From positions 62,001-126,000 of the forward strand of contig NZ_JAFKCW010000004.1 in NCBI RefSeq assembly GCF_017254835.1: DNA of 64,000 nucleotides. The letters are read 5' to 3'. Position 1 is the first letter of the stretch. Each line of letters begins with the position of its first letter. The notes below the pieces were generated by a model. That model saw nothing but the letters and a program-made list of their open reading frames with translations, was not told the origin of the DNA and made no database searches. This document shows positions 51,081 to 58,934 of this stretch, one piece after another. The position numbers were made by a program, and so were the translations under genes. Origin of the DNA: Algoriphagus aestuariicola. GTDB taxonomy: Bacteria > Bacteroidota > Bacteroidia > Cytophagales > Cyclobacteriaceae.

Positions 51081-51461
51081 TTAGGCTTGATTGTCAGATC
51101 TAAAAGTCCCGATATGCCAAAGAACTCCTGCGGGGTCGATGATGAAAAACTCGGCCCCCCAGACCTGCTGCTTGATCGGCATCACTTTCACGCCATGGAA
51201 TTTTCCGGGGAGATCCAGTGCGGTGACTTTATCAAAATAGGCTTCCAAGTCGTCCACCTCAAGGAAGACCATGGAGTTTTCGCACCATTCCTTCTCATAG
51301 TATTCCTGCAGGTAAAAGCCGATACCCGGTGAGATGGAGACATAGGCAAAACCCTTGCCGTGGTGGCGGAGCTCAAATTCCAAGATTTCATAGAAGCGAC
51401 AGCTTTCTCCAAAATCCTTCGCACCAACAAAAGTCCGTATGGATTTTCCAGGCTGGATCAT
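51081..51461 (-). CDS. VOC (glyoxalase/bleomycin-resistance fold) family protein
   Basis: 126-residue protein from MIQPGKSIRTF; its start overlaps the stop of the DUF1569 gene by 4 bp (ATGA). The VOC fold is seen in SIRTFVGAKDFGESCRFYE, VSISPGIGFYLQEYYEK, VFLEVDDLEAYF and the end DPAGVLWHIG, with strand-pair spacing right for the family. Metal ligands are not clearly placed. The Met at 51515 lies inside the upstream frame and is rejected. Substrate is unknown. Confidence 0.85.
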   Translation of the reverse strand: MIQPGKSIRTFVGAKDFGESCRFYEILEFELRHHGKGFAYVSISPGIGFYLQEYYEKEWCENSMVFLEVDDLEAYFDKVTALDLPGKFHGVKVMPIKQQVWGAEFFIIDPAGVLWHIGTFRSDNQA

Positions 51462-51910
51462 ACGCCAAATTGCGTTAAGTGGTGGTCGAGATGCTTGTAA
51501 AACTGGTTGTTCCATTCCTGAGCGGTCATCTTGCCGAAAGAGAGCGATTCCTTACCCTCGAAGTGATCCCGCCCCAAAGCCAATGTATGCTCTAAATACT
51601 TGATGAGTCGGTCTTTTTCTTCTTGAAAATCACGGCGGTCGGCAATGATAAAAGCGGGGGCTGTCCGTATATTCTTGGAATAGGGTACTTCGTTGACCAC
51701 GCCTTTTTTCACAAACGATTTCAGCAAAAAACGCATCAGCGCATTGGGCTTGGGATGCTTGTTGGTAAAAGCCATCTCATAGGCGACGTTGCAGTGGGCG
51801 AGCATTTGGTCTACGCTCATTTCTCCCCAAAGAGCCGGGGATTCTGGTTTTAGTTGGTTGATTCTTTCCACCAGTTCGGAGGTGACGAGCGGGTCAAAAA
51901 TGTTTTTCAT
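51458..51910 (-). CDS. DUF1569 / DinB-like protein
   Basis: 150-residue protein of the DUF1569 family, related to the DinB-like four-helix bundle. Typical segments are WGEMSVDQMLAHCNVAYEMA, NKHPKPNALMRF and WNNQFYKHLDHHLTQFG. These proteins have His ligands for a metal: here His39 of AHC, and His pairs in KHLDHHL. It is the first gene of a two-gene operon with the VOC protein. Function is unknown. Confidence 0.85.
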   Translation of the reverse strand: MKNIFDPLVTSELVERINQLKPESPALWGEMSVDQMLAHCNVAYEMAFTNKHPKPNALMRFLLKSFVKKGVVNEVPYSKNIRTAPAFIIADRRDFQEEKDRLIKYLEHTLALGRDHFEGKESLSFGKMTAQEWNNQFYKHLDHHLTQFGV

Positions 51911-51981
51911 GAGCGTGAATTTGAGAGAGTTCTAAGGTAAGCATGATTTTTCATCAGTGTAAAAATTTTGAAATTAAAATA

Positions 51982-52009
51982 GTTTATAATGTAAACCAAT
52001 TTATATTTG
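51982..52009 (+). promoter_or_regulatory. Operator GTTTATAATGTAAAC overlapping a -7 promoter element TATATTTG
   Basis: GTTTATAATGTAAAC (51982-51996) is a one-mismatch copy of the perfect palindrome at 52906. The -7 box TATATTTG (52002-52009) follows 5 bp later, so a bound repressor would cover the promoter. The membrane-protein gene starts at 52040. Confidence 0.65.
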
Positions 52010-52039
52010 TTCCGTTCAAATGGAAAAACGAGCAACACT

Positions 52040-52615
52040 ATGGAAAAAGAACTGAGTAGCAAAGAGTCCCTAACCTTGATCACGGAAATGATCAACAGGG
52101 CAAAAAGGGAGACGGCAGGAGATGGTGGATTTCAGATGCGCTTGTGGGGCTGGGTGATCGCGATCTGCAATTTCGGTCACTTCACCTTGGACGAGTTGGG
52201 GTACGAGCATCCGTATTACATTTGGTTTTTGGTAGTTCCGGCGGCGGCGGTGAGTTTTTGGAAGGGATTTGAAATCGCGAGAAAGGCCCGTGTCAAGTCC
52301 CATGTGAGCCATGTGATCAACCAAGTGTGGATCATGGTATTCGTTGGGATCATGATCACCTTGGCTTTTATGCCGGTCATTGGCTATAACCAAAACCCCA
52401 TCATCCTGATCCTGTCAGGAATAGGTATGTGGACAACTGGTTCCCTGATCCGGGTGAATTTGGTTCGTGGTGGAGGAGTGTTACTTTTGCTCGCTGCCGT
52501 GATCGGATTTATGCTGCCTGTCAAGGCACAATACCTCTTGTCCGGTGTTGCTATGGTTTTGGGCTATCTTTTGCCCGGATATTATTTGACTACCAACAGC
52601 CGTGAGCGTGTTTAA
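52040..52615 (+). CDS. Membrane protein of unknown function
   Basis: 191-residue protein from MEKELSSKES; the Met at 52007 would lie over the promoter and is rejected. About four membrane segments follow a short cytoplasmic N-terminus (IWFLVVPAAAVSFW, VWIMVFVGIMITLAF, NPIILILSGIGMW, GVLLLLAAVIGFMLP). No family is recognised. The stop overlaps the start of a small winged-helix regulator by 14 bp, so both are one operon under the palindromic operator at 51982. The layout suggests the regulator controls this gene and itself. Confidence 0.8.
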   Translation: MEKELSSKESLTLITEMINRAKRETAGDGGFQMRLWGWVIAICNFGHFTLDELGYEHPYYIWFLVVPAAAVSFWKGFEIARKARVKSHVSHVINQVWIMVFVGIMITLAFMPVIGYNQNPIILILSGIGMWTTGSLIRVNLVRGGGVLLLLAAVIGFMLPVKAQYLLSGVAMVLGYLLPGYYLTTNSRERV

Positions 52616-52889
52616 GCCACTTGATCCCCTATTGCACTCCCAACTCCGCCTAGCGGTAATGTCATTGCTCATCAGTGTTGAGGAGGCGGAATTTACCTTT
52701 CTCAAGGAAAAAACCGAAGCCACTGCGGGCAATCTCAGCGTTCAACTCGACAAGCTGGAGAAAGCGGGATATATCGGGATCGAAAAATCCTTTAAGGGAA
52801 AGCGTCCACTCACTACCTGTAGGATCACACAGGCTGGAGTCAAAGCTTTCGAGGAGTATGTGGAAAACCTCCGGAACTACATCGAGTAA
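52602..52889 (+). CDS. Small winged-helix transcriptional regulator (HTH_34 / MarR-like)
   Basis: 95-residue DNA-binding protein starting at GTG. The winged helix is seen in FLKEKTEATAGNLSVQLDKL, then AGYIGIEKSFKGKRPLTTCR. This short form is known as HTH_34 in Bacteroidota and often lies beside membrane proteins it controls. It is the second gene of a two-gene operon. The palindrome GTTTACAATGTAAAC occurs in front of the operon and again after this gene, so it is the probable binding site. A ligand is not evident. Confidence 0.88.
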   Translation: MSVFKPLDPLLHSQLRLAVMSLLISVEEAEFTFLKEKTEATAGNLSVQLDKLEKAGYIGIEKSFKGKRPLTTCRITQAGVKAFEEYVENLRNYIE

Positions 52890-52905
52890 AAAATTTGCGT
52901 TTTAA

Positions 52906-52920
52906 GTTTACAATGTAAAC
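52906..52920 (+). promoter_or_regulatory. Perfect palindrome GTTTACAATGTAAAC upstream of 52932 gene
   Basis: GTTTACA-A-TGTAAAC is a 7+1+7 perfect inverted repeat ending 11 bp before the ATG at 52932. A near-copy lies at 51982, and the next ten bases (CAATTTAYAT) also match. A regulator bound here would block the start region of this gene. Confidence 0.65.
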
Positions 52921-52931
52921 CAATTTACATC

Positions 52932-53456
52932 ATGAAAAATCTATTGAAAATTGCCATGATTATCGGTTGTTGGCTTTCCTTTCAACTGCCAGCTTGGTCT
53001 CAGGCTGAGTATGAGCTAAACGAAGCGATCCAAAAGAAGATGTCCACACTTAGTTTTCTGGAGGGAAAATGGAAAGGCTCTGGCTGGATGATGGGACAGG
53101 ATAGACAGAAAAAGACCTTTGTTCAGGAGGAGACAGTTGAGTTCAAGCTTAGTGGCACCTTACTCCAAGTGGAAGGAATGGGGAAATCCGGGGAGGCGGT
53201 AGTCCACAATGCCATCGCTTGGATTCATCCCGGCGAAAATGATGGGGAATTTCAGTTTACCTCCTTTCTGCAAAGCGGCTTGCATGGTACCTATCCGGCT
53301 AAGTTTGAAAACGGAAAGCTTATCTGGAAACCTGTGGAGCAGGTGCGCTATACGATCTGGATCAATGAGCAAGGCCAATGGCAGGAAATAGGTGAGTACA
53401 ATGTCGGAAGTGCCTGGTACCAGTTTTTTGAGATGACTTTGGATAGAATTCCGTAA
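52932..53456 (+). CDS. Exported DUF1579-like/ FABP-like beta-barrel protein
   Basis: 174-residue protein with signal peptide (ends AWSQ). The mature part is a lipocalin-type barrel: FLEGKWKGSGWMMG, EETVEFKLSGTLLQVEGMGK, AIAWIHPGENDGEFQFTSFL and the C-terminal MTLDRIP. This resembles the DUF1579/THAP4-like heme- or lipid-binding barrels, but the ligand is not known. Its ATG is 11 bp past the palindromic operator, so it is probably in the regulon of the winged-helix protein upstream. A hairpin follows. Confidence 0.82.
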   Translation: MKNLLKIAMIIGCWLSFQLPAWSQAEYELNEAIQKKMSTLSFLEGKWKGSGWMMGQDRQKKTFVQEETVEFKLSGTLLQVEGMGKSGEAVVHNAIAWIHPGENDGEFQFTSFLQSGLHGTYPAKFENGKLIWKPVEQVRYTIWINEQGQWQEIGEYNVGSAWYQFFEMTLDRIP

Positions 53457-53462
53457 AAAGCG

Positions 53463-53488
53463 AACAGCGGCCGAATCGGGCCGCTGTT
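53463..53488. terminator. Bidirectional terminator hairpin
   Basis: AACAGCGGCC pairs perfectly with GGCCGCTGTT over 6 nt between two convergent genes; the flanking GCG/CGC almost extends the stem. Confidence 0.75.
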
Positions 53489-53495
53489 TCGCATC

Positions 53496-55379
53496 TTAGT
53501 CTAGAATAACCCGTTCGTTTTTTGGATACTTGACCTCGTATTGAAGTGACAGTTTTTTCTGTTCTCCCGGACCAAGGGTGATTTCCCAAGCTACTTTTCC
53601 GGTTTGCGAATCATATGATCCCGCTGAAAGATCGATGGGACTGACGGTAATCGCTGAATTCACTGAGACGGGAACCTGATCTTCCACTTTCAGCGTGACG
53701 GCTTGGGATTTGTTGTTTCGAAGCGTGATTTCGTAACCTCGCGTTTCAGTCACATTGGAACCAATGGTTCGCTTCTTAGAGTACTGGTCGATCTTTTCTC
53801 GCTGGACAACAATGGATTGATCACGACCCATAGAGACCAAAAGGGTGTCCTCCAAGGCCGAGCCATTCAAGATAGATCTACCAACAAAACCATCTTCAAA
53901 ATACAAGTTGCTCTCGCCTTCCAGCAAACTGTACTGGCTCCAGTCGGCGATCTCTGCAATGAGGAAGGCATCGCTGTCCAGCTTGGGGATGACCGAATAG
54001 CGGTAATTCGCAGGAACTTCGTAAGCTTTCAAGTCCACCAAGGTCTTTTCCCCATTGGATTTTATGCTATAGGGCTCGGAGACTTCAATCTCGACGGTAG
54101 TTTGGTTTTCGATGACTTCGGTCAGTAAAGGCGCAGCCATCGTAGAATTGGAACCTCTGATTCTTACTCCAGCTACTGAACCACTTATTGACTTTTTTTC
54201 ACTTGTCCCATAGCCCGTCACCACAACTTCTTCCATGGACTGCGTATCTGCTACCAAACCTACATTGATGGTGTTTTGGTTTTCGATTTTCACCTTTTCG
54301 GAAAGATAGCCGATATAGGAGATGGAAATCTCCTGAGCGTTGTTTGGCAAGGTAAGAGTGTAGTTACCATCTGTATCGGTAACTGTCCCAATAGTACTTC
54401 CTTTGACCAAGACGGTTGCTCCCGGCAGAGGTTCTCTGCTTTCTAAATCGAAGATTTTTCCACTAACACTTCCCACGGTTGGGCGATTTGAGTAAGGATT
54501 GAAAGAGGTCAATCGGGCATAGTTCAGCTCCCATTTTTCCAGATTTGGAGCCTGTCCGCTCTGGTTGGGATTGGCGTTGGAAAAGCGGAGTTTGACGTTG
54601 TTCCAGTCTATGCCGGTATTTTGGTAGACTTCGGCCTTGTAGTTGAGCGAAAGCGGGGAGCTGACGTTTTTCACCCGCACGTCGTATTTTGGATACCAGC
54701 CCGCATTGGCCACAAGGTAATTGATCTCGAAGCTGGCCGTACCGGCGGCCGGGGCCTTGACCCGAATCCGGATCTCAGCCGTTGATTTGTTTTCGCTTTC
54801 CAGCATGGCTCGGATCTGGTTTTGCAGGCGAGTGACCTCCTCGTTTTCCTTTTGCAGGCTGGAGTGGATCTCGACTCGTTCGTTGGAGATTTTGGTCAGT
54901 TCGGTTTCGTAAAAATCCATGGCCGCGCGCAGTTCGGCGACGTTGGTGCCTGCTTGCGTCCCGCCGAGATTTTTGTTGGCGTCGAGCAGGCTGGCTTTTT
55001 CCGCCAGGATCTCCAGGCGAGTGTTTTCCCGGCTTTGGTTCGCTTGTATTTCCTTGATCTTGTCCTCTAGCACCTTGACCTTTTCGTTGACTTGTTTCTC
55101 GCTCAGGTAGTCCAGTCGCTTGTTGACCGCCTGAATGGTGAAGTTTCCACTTCCCTTGGCTTGGATGCTTTTCTCGTCTAGGTAGGGAGATAGTCCCTTG
55201 ATGAGGATAATCGACTCACCGGCGGTGATGTTTCCCTGGGCTTTTTCGAAAACTTGGGCATCAGAAAGGAAGAGCGTCACTTCCTGGATATTACTGGTGA
55301 AGGTGGTTTCCTTGAGCTCCTGGGCGAGGACGAGGCCTGAAAAAAACAGACAGACGAGGGCAATGATAGCGGTTTTCAT
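53496..55379 (-). CDS. DUF4139/MuiA-like exported protein with an inserted SusC-type N-terminal module
   Basis: 627-residue exported protein (signal ends VLAQE). Residues about 28-130 match DUF4140, followed by coiled-coil, then a DUF4139 beta-domain starting near 205 (APAAGTASFEINYLVANAGW, YQNTGIDWNNVKLRFS). Between about 301 and 400 a foreign module is inserted: GSVSGKIFDLESREPLPGA and TVTDTDGNYTLTLP of carboxypeptidase-regulatory type, then SMEEVVVTGYGTSEKKSISG, a SusC/RagA-like TonB-box sequence. DUF4139 resumes after it. Such a TonB-box in a non-receptor protein is unusual. Role is unknown; the family is linked to mucoidy control. Confidence 0.88.
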   Translation of the reverse strand: MKTAIIALVCLFFSGLVLAQELKETTFTSNIQEVTLFLSDAQVFEKAQGNITAGESIILIKGLSPYLDEKSIQAKGSGNFTIQAVNKRLDYLSEKQVNEKVKVLEDKIKEIQANQSRENTRLEILAEKASLLDANKNLGGTQAGTNVAELRAAMDFYETELTKISNERVEIHSSLQKENEEVTRLQNQIRAMLESENKSTAEIRIRVKAPAAGTASFEINYLVANAGWYPKYDVRVKNVSSPLSLNYKAEVYQNTGIDWNNVKLRFSNANPNQSGQAPNLEKWELNYARLTSFNPYSNRPTVGSVSGKIFDLESREPLPGATVLVKGSTIGTVTDTDGNYTLTLPNNAQEISISYIGYLSEKVKIENQNTINVGLVADTQSMEEVVVTGYGTSEKKSISGSVAGVRIRGSNSTMAAPLLTEVIENQTTVEIEVSEPYSIKSNGEKTLVDLKAYEVPANYRYSVIPKLDSDAFLIAEIADWSQYSLLEGESNLYFEDGFVGRSILNGSALEDTLLVSMGRDQSIVVQREKIDQYSKKRTIGSNVTETRGYEITLRNNKSQAVTLKVEDQVPVSVNSAITVSPIDLSAGSYDSQTGKVAWEITLGPGEQKKLSLQYEVKYPKNERVILD

Positions 55380-55464
55380 TTCATAAGGATTTAGGTGAAT
55401 AAAGGCAAAATGGGCAGAAAGTCAAAACGGCATGTTAAAATCTCTTTCTCATTGACGGACGGGG

Positions 55465-55493
55465 GCTTGCCTTCCGCTACGGAATGTTAGTTT
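55465..55493 (+). promoter_or_regulatory. Bacteroidota-type promoter (TTG, 18 bp, TAGTTTTG) for uppP
   Basis: A -33 TTG at 55465-55467 and -7 element TAGTTTTG at 55486-55493 are spaced by 18 bp. The coding start is 24 bp beyond. Confidence 0.6.
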
Positions 55494-55517
55494 TGCAGCG
55501 GTTAAAAAATATTATAC

Positions 55518-56300
55518 ATGAGCCTTTTTCAGAGTATCATTATTGCGATTATAGAAGGATTAACTGAGTTTTTGCCTATTTCGTCCACCGGCCACATGAT
55601 TTTGGCTTCCGCTGCGATGGGAATCCATGAGGACGAGTTTGTCAAGACCTTCGAGGTTTTTATTCAATTGGGAGCTATTTTGGCGATTGCGTTGATGTAT
55701 ATCAAGCGATTTTTTCGCGGGCTCAACATCTATTTCAAGCTTTTTGCGGCATTTCTCCCGACTGCGGTGGTGGGTCTTTTGGCTTATGATTACATCAAGG
55801 CCTATCTCTTCAATCCAGTCGTAGTTTCCGTTTCGCTGATATTGGGTGGGATCATATTGATTTTCATCGACAAAAAAGTCATCAATCAGGAGACTACGCT
55901 CGCCGACGTGGAGGATATCTCCTACAGGAATGCCTTCTTCATCGGACTTTGCCAGTGTCTCTCCATGGTGCCAGGCACTTCCCGCGCCGCGGCCACGATC
56001 ATCGGCGGCGTGTTCAATGGCTTGGACAAGAAGCAGGCCACAGAGTTTTCCTTTTTGTTGGCTGTTCCGACCATGATGGCTGCTGGAGGGTATGATCTGA
56101 TCAAGTCGGATTTGGCTTTTGATCAGGCTCAATTAATCATGTTGGGAGTCGGATTTGTGGTGGCTTTTATTTCCGCGTGGATCGCGGTGAAGCTTTTCCT
56201 GAAGTATGTCTCCAACAATGGATTCACAGCTTTTGGCTGGTATAGAATCGTGCTGGGAATCCTGTTTTTGATCTTTATGTGGGGAGCCGATTTGGCTTGA
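55518..56300 (+). CDS. uppP: Undecaprenyl-diphosphate phosphatase
   Basis: Membrane phosphatase that recycles undecaprenyl pyrophosphate for cell-wall synthesis and gives bacitracin resistance. The 260-residue multi-pass protein has the two family motifs: EGLTEFLPISSTGHM (residues 13-27) and PGTSRAAATIIGG further on. About eight membrane segments are predicted (for example YIKRFFRGLNIYFKLFAAF start, VVSVSLILGGIILIF, LIMLGVGFVVAFISAWIAV). It is transcribed from its own promoter at 55465 and ends in a strong bidirectional terminator. Confidence 0.95.
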   Translation: MSLFQSIIIAIIEGLTEFLPISSTGHMILASAAMGIHEDEFVKTFEVFIQLGAILAIALMYIKRFFRGLNIYFKLFAAFLPTAVVGLLAYDYIKAYLFNPVVVSVSLILGGIILIFIDKKVINQETTLADVEDISYRNAFFIGLCQCLSMVPGTSRAAATIIGGVFNGLDKKQATEFSFLLAVPTMMAAGGYDLIKSDLAFDQAQLIMLGVGFVVAFISAWIAVKLFLKYVSNNGFTAFGWYRIVLGILFLIFMWGADLA

Positions 56301-56324
56301 TGTCATTCAGGCTCTCAAAGCTTG

Positions 56325-56362
56325 AAAAAAAATGCCTTCCATGGTTGTGGAAGGCATTTTTT
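56325..56362. terminator. Bidirectional terminator after uppP and S9 peptidase
   Basis: AAAAAATGCCTTCC pairs with GGAAGGCATTTTTT over 8 nt, with A/T runs on both sides, between convergent genes. Confidence 0.85.
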
Positions 56363-56379
56363 CATTTCAAACTCGCGAT

Positions 56380-58797
56380 TTACTTTCGATTCTTCACATA
56401 CTTTTCCAGCCAAGTATCCATTTCCCAAAGGGTGTGGAGTACGGATTCTTTTGCTGCATAGCCATGGCTTTCGCTAGGAAGGAAAACAAGTCGCGTCGTC
56501 GCACCATGGCCTTTCAGCGCATTGTAGTAGCGCTCGGATTGGATTGGAAATGTTCCGGAATTGTTGTCTGCCTCGCCATGGATCAGCAGGATAGGTGTTT
56601 TCACCTGGTCTGCAAAAGAAAAAGGAGACATATTGAAATAGACTTCGGGGGCTTCCCAGTAGGTTCTCTGTTCGTACTGGAACCCAAATGGAGTAAGCGT
56701 ACGGTTATAAGCCCCGCTTCTCGCTATTCCCGCAGCAAAGAGATTGGTGTGGGAGAGGAGATTCGCCGTCATAAAAGCGCCGTAGGAGTGTCCTCCGACT
56801 CCTATCCGGTTGCGGTCACCAATTCCCATCTCCACGATGTGGTCAATGGCGGCTTCTGCATTGGCGACGAGCTGTTCGATAAAGAAGTCATTGGGCTCTT
56901 TGTCGCCTTCGCCTACGATAGGCATTTCGGTTTGGTCCATGATTGCATAGCCCCTCGTCACCCAATAAATCGGCGATCCCCAGCTGATGCGGGTAAAGGT
57001 ATATTTTGAGCCTCTTACTTGCGCTGCATCCGCTGCCGACTTGTATTCTCTTGGATAGGCCCACATCAGAACAGGAAGCCTGCCGTCTTTTGCGGGATCG
57101 TAGCCCTCTGGGGTGTAGACCACGGCGGAGAGGTTGAGTCCGTCCTTTCTCTTATAGGTCACCAGCTGCTTATTGATTCCCTCGATGGATTCGTACGGGT
57201 GGGCAAAATTGGTCAGCTGCATGGGTGCTATCCGCTTTTTGGTATTGACCAGCCAGTAATTTGGCTGGATGTCAGTACTTTCCTTAAGCGTGACAAATTC
57301 CGTGGCATCTGAGTTGAGAACTTTGGCAACACGCTCATAAAAGGGAGCCTGTGACCTCCAAAGAATTTTCTGCTCTTTGGTTTTGGTATTGAAAGTAGAG
57401 AGAAAGGGCATGCTTCCTTCGGCACTTCCTCCTTCAGATCGCATGAAGATCAAATTCCCCTTGCGAAGCAGCACATTTCTTCCAAACTGATTTTCCGTCA
57501 TGACCGGATCTCCCGGGTCATTGTATAGGTCATCAGAGGATCTTTCTATGATCGTTATTGGAGCTTGAGCAGGGCTTGAGGGATCGATTACCGAGCGCTT
57601 TTCGATACGACTTGCAAACCATCTTTCATTGAGAATCGCAAATAAATCATCTGACCAGTCTATTCCGGCGAAGCGCAAGGAAGTAGAAGCGAGCTTGGTC
57701 TTTTCTCCCGTAAAAGGCGCTGCCAGCGTAAAAACAACGTCGCGTTCTTCCACTTCGGTACGAGGGTTTCCTCCATCCATGGCTTCCACCCAATAGAGGG
57801 TAGCCGGCTGATCCGCTCTCCAATTGACGTTTCTTGGGCCTGTCACCGTAGCGTCAAATCCTGTAGGTCTCACTTCATCCAATGGGATTTCGGCGAGCGT
57901 TTTTATCTTTTCGCCAGCGGTAGTCCAGATTTCGACATGGTAGGGGAAGCGGATGCCTGGTACTAGATAGGAAAAAGGCTTCTGTATAGTCTCGATTAGT
58001 AGATAGCCGCCATCTGGGCTCAAGTCCATGGATTTGATCATTCCTGGCTTTCCCACGGGAGTCGTGCTCCCGTCCAGAGAAAATCTCATCAGTTGGGAAT
58101 CCATAAAGAAAGCAAACAAGGCCTCGTCGTAAGGATTACTCAAAAGATCCTGATAAGTACGGCTTGGTGCGGCATTTCCGGAGGTCTCCTGAATGACTGG
58201 ACCGGTCGGTGCGACTGGAGATTTGGGCATGGTGCCCCGATCTGGGTTGGCTGTTTTTACCAAAAGGCTATTGTCTGGCATCCACAGAACCGAGTTTCCA
58301 AACACTTGGTTTACGACTGCCTCACTCAGTTTCTTGGCTTCGAAAGTCGTCAGGTCGGCAACCCAAAGACTGATGCCCTTGTCTTCAGTGTGGGTGAAGG
58401 CTAGGTATTTTTCATCCGGAGAAAAAGAGAATCCGTTCAGCTTCGGCTGAGGGGGTAGACCTGTGATTTGGATTTCCTCCCCAGAGCGAGTCTTCTTGAT
58501 TTTAACGTTGTGATAGCTTCCAGCCCGGCTTTGTCCAGAGATGGCTGGGTTGATTCTAATCCCGGCGATGCGTAATTCGGGTTGGGAAAGGTCTTCGATG
58601 GATGGTGCTCCTGCTCTTTCCAACACGAGCATAAGGCTACCATCCTTGCTGAAGGTGACGCTTGGTGTGGGCTCGGCATTAAAAAGATCTGCAATGGATT
58701 GAGGTGGGCTTTGGTAGCCGGTTTGTGCCAATGACACTTTTCCAACGCAAAGAAGCAGGCCTAGGAAGGCAATTCTAAACTTGGTTTTCAGGTTCAT
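56380..58797 (-). CDS. S9 family (prolyl-oligopeptidase/glutamyl-endopeptidase-like) serine peptidase, exported
   Basis: 805-residue secreted serine peptidase from MNLKTKFRIAF (signal ends LAQTG); the Met at 58851 adds 18 residues before the signal and is rejected. The N-terminal propeller (SPDEKYLAF, SPDGGYLLIE) guards the active site. The alpha/beta-hydrolase domain has the nucleophile Ser671 in GVGGHSYGAFM, Asp in IHGEADNNSG and His in PSESHGYA. The propeller segment PQSIADLFNAEPTPSVTFS is like the S9D glutamyl endopeptidases of chloroplasts and bacteria, so S9D is likely. It is a single gene between convergent and tandem terminators. Confidence 0.92.
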   Translation of the reverse strand: MNLKTKFRIAFLGLLLCVGKVSLAQTGYQSPPQSIADLFNAEPTPSVTFSKDGSLMLVLERAGAPSIEDLSQPELRIAGIRINPAISGQSRAGSYHNVKIKKTRSGEEIQITGLPPQPKLNGFSFSPDEKYLAFTHTEDKGISLWVADLTTFEAKKLSEAVVNQVFGNSVLWMPDNSLLVKTANPDRGTMPKSPVAPTGPVIQETSGNAAPSRTYQDLLSNPYDEALFAFFMDSQLMRFSLDGSTTPVGKPGMIKSMDLSPDGGYLLIETIQKPFSYLVPGIRFPYHVEIWTTAGEKIKTLAEIPLDEVRPTGFDATVTGPRNVNWRADQPATLYWVEAMDGGNPRTEVEERDVVFTLAAPFTGEKTKLASTSLRFAGIDWSDDLFAILNERWFASRIEKRSVIDPSSPAQAPITIIERSSDDLYNDPGDPVMTENQFGRNVLLRKGNLIFMRSEGGSAEGSMPFLSTFNTKTKEQKILWRSQAPFYERVAKVLNSDATEFVTLKESTDIQPNYWLVNTKKRIAPMQLTNFAHPYESIEGINKQLVTYKRKDGLNLSAVVYTPEGYDPAKDGRLPVLMWAYPREYKSAADAAQVRGSKYTFTRISWGSPIYWVTRGYAIMDQTEMPIVGEGDKEPNDFFIEQLVANAEAAIDHIVEMGIGDRNRIGVGGHSYGAFMTANLLSHTNLFAAGIARSGAYNRTLTPFGFQYEQRTYWEAPEVYFNMSPFSFADQVKTPILLIHGEADNNSGTFPIQSERYYNALKGHGATTRLVFLPSESHGYAAKESVLHTLWEMDTWLEKYVKNRK

Positions 58798-58883
58798 ATT
58801 CTTGGAATTGATATGAGGCAATTTAGCCATTGGACACACAATTCCCCCCAAATTCTCAATGAGCGGTCTAAGCGATAGATCAA

Positions 58884-58912
58884 CAAAAAAGCCCGGCAGT
58901 GTTGCCGGGCTT
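58884..58912 (-). terminator. Rho-independent terminator (minus strand) after Gld lipoprotein
   Basis: AAGCCCGGCA pairs perfectly with TGCCGGGCTT over 4 nt, with a T-run on the minus strand, 22 bp past the stop of the gene at 58935. Confidence 0.85.
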
Positions 58913-58934
58913 GATTATAGGGAGGCGTTTCGCC

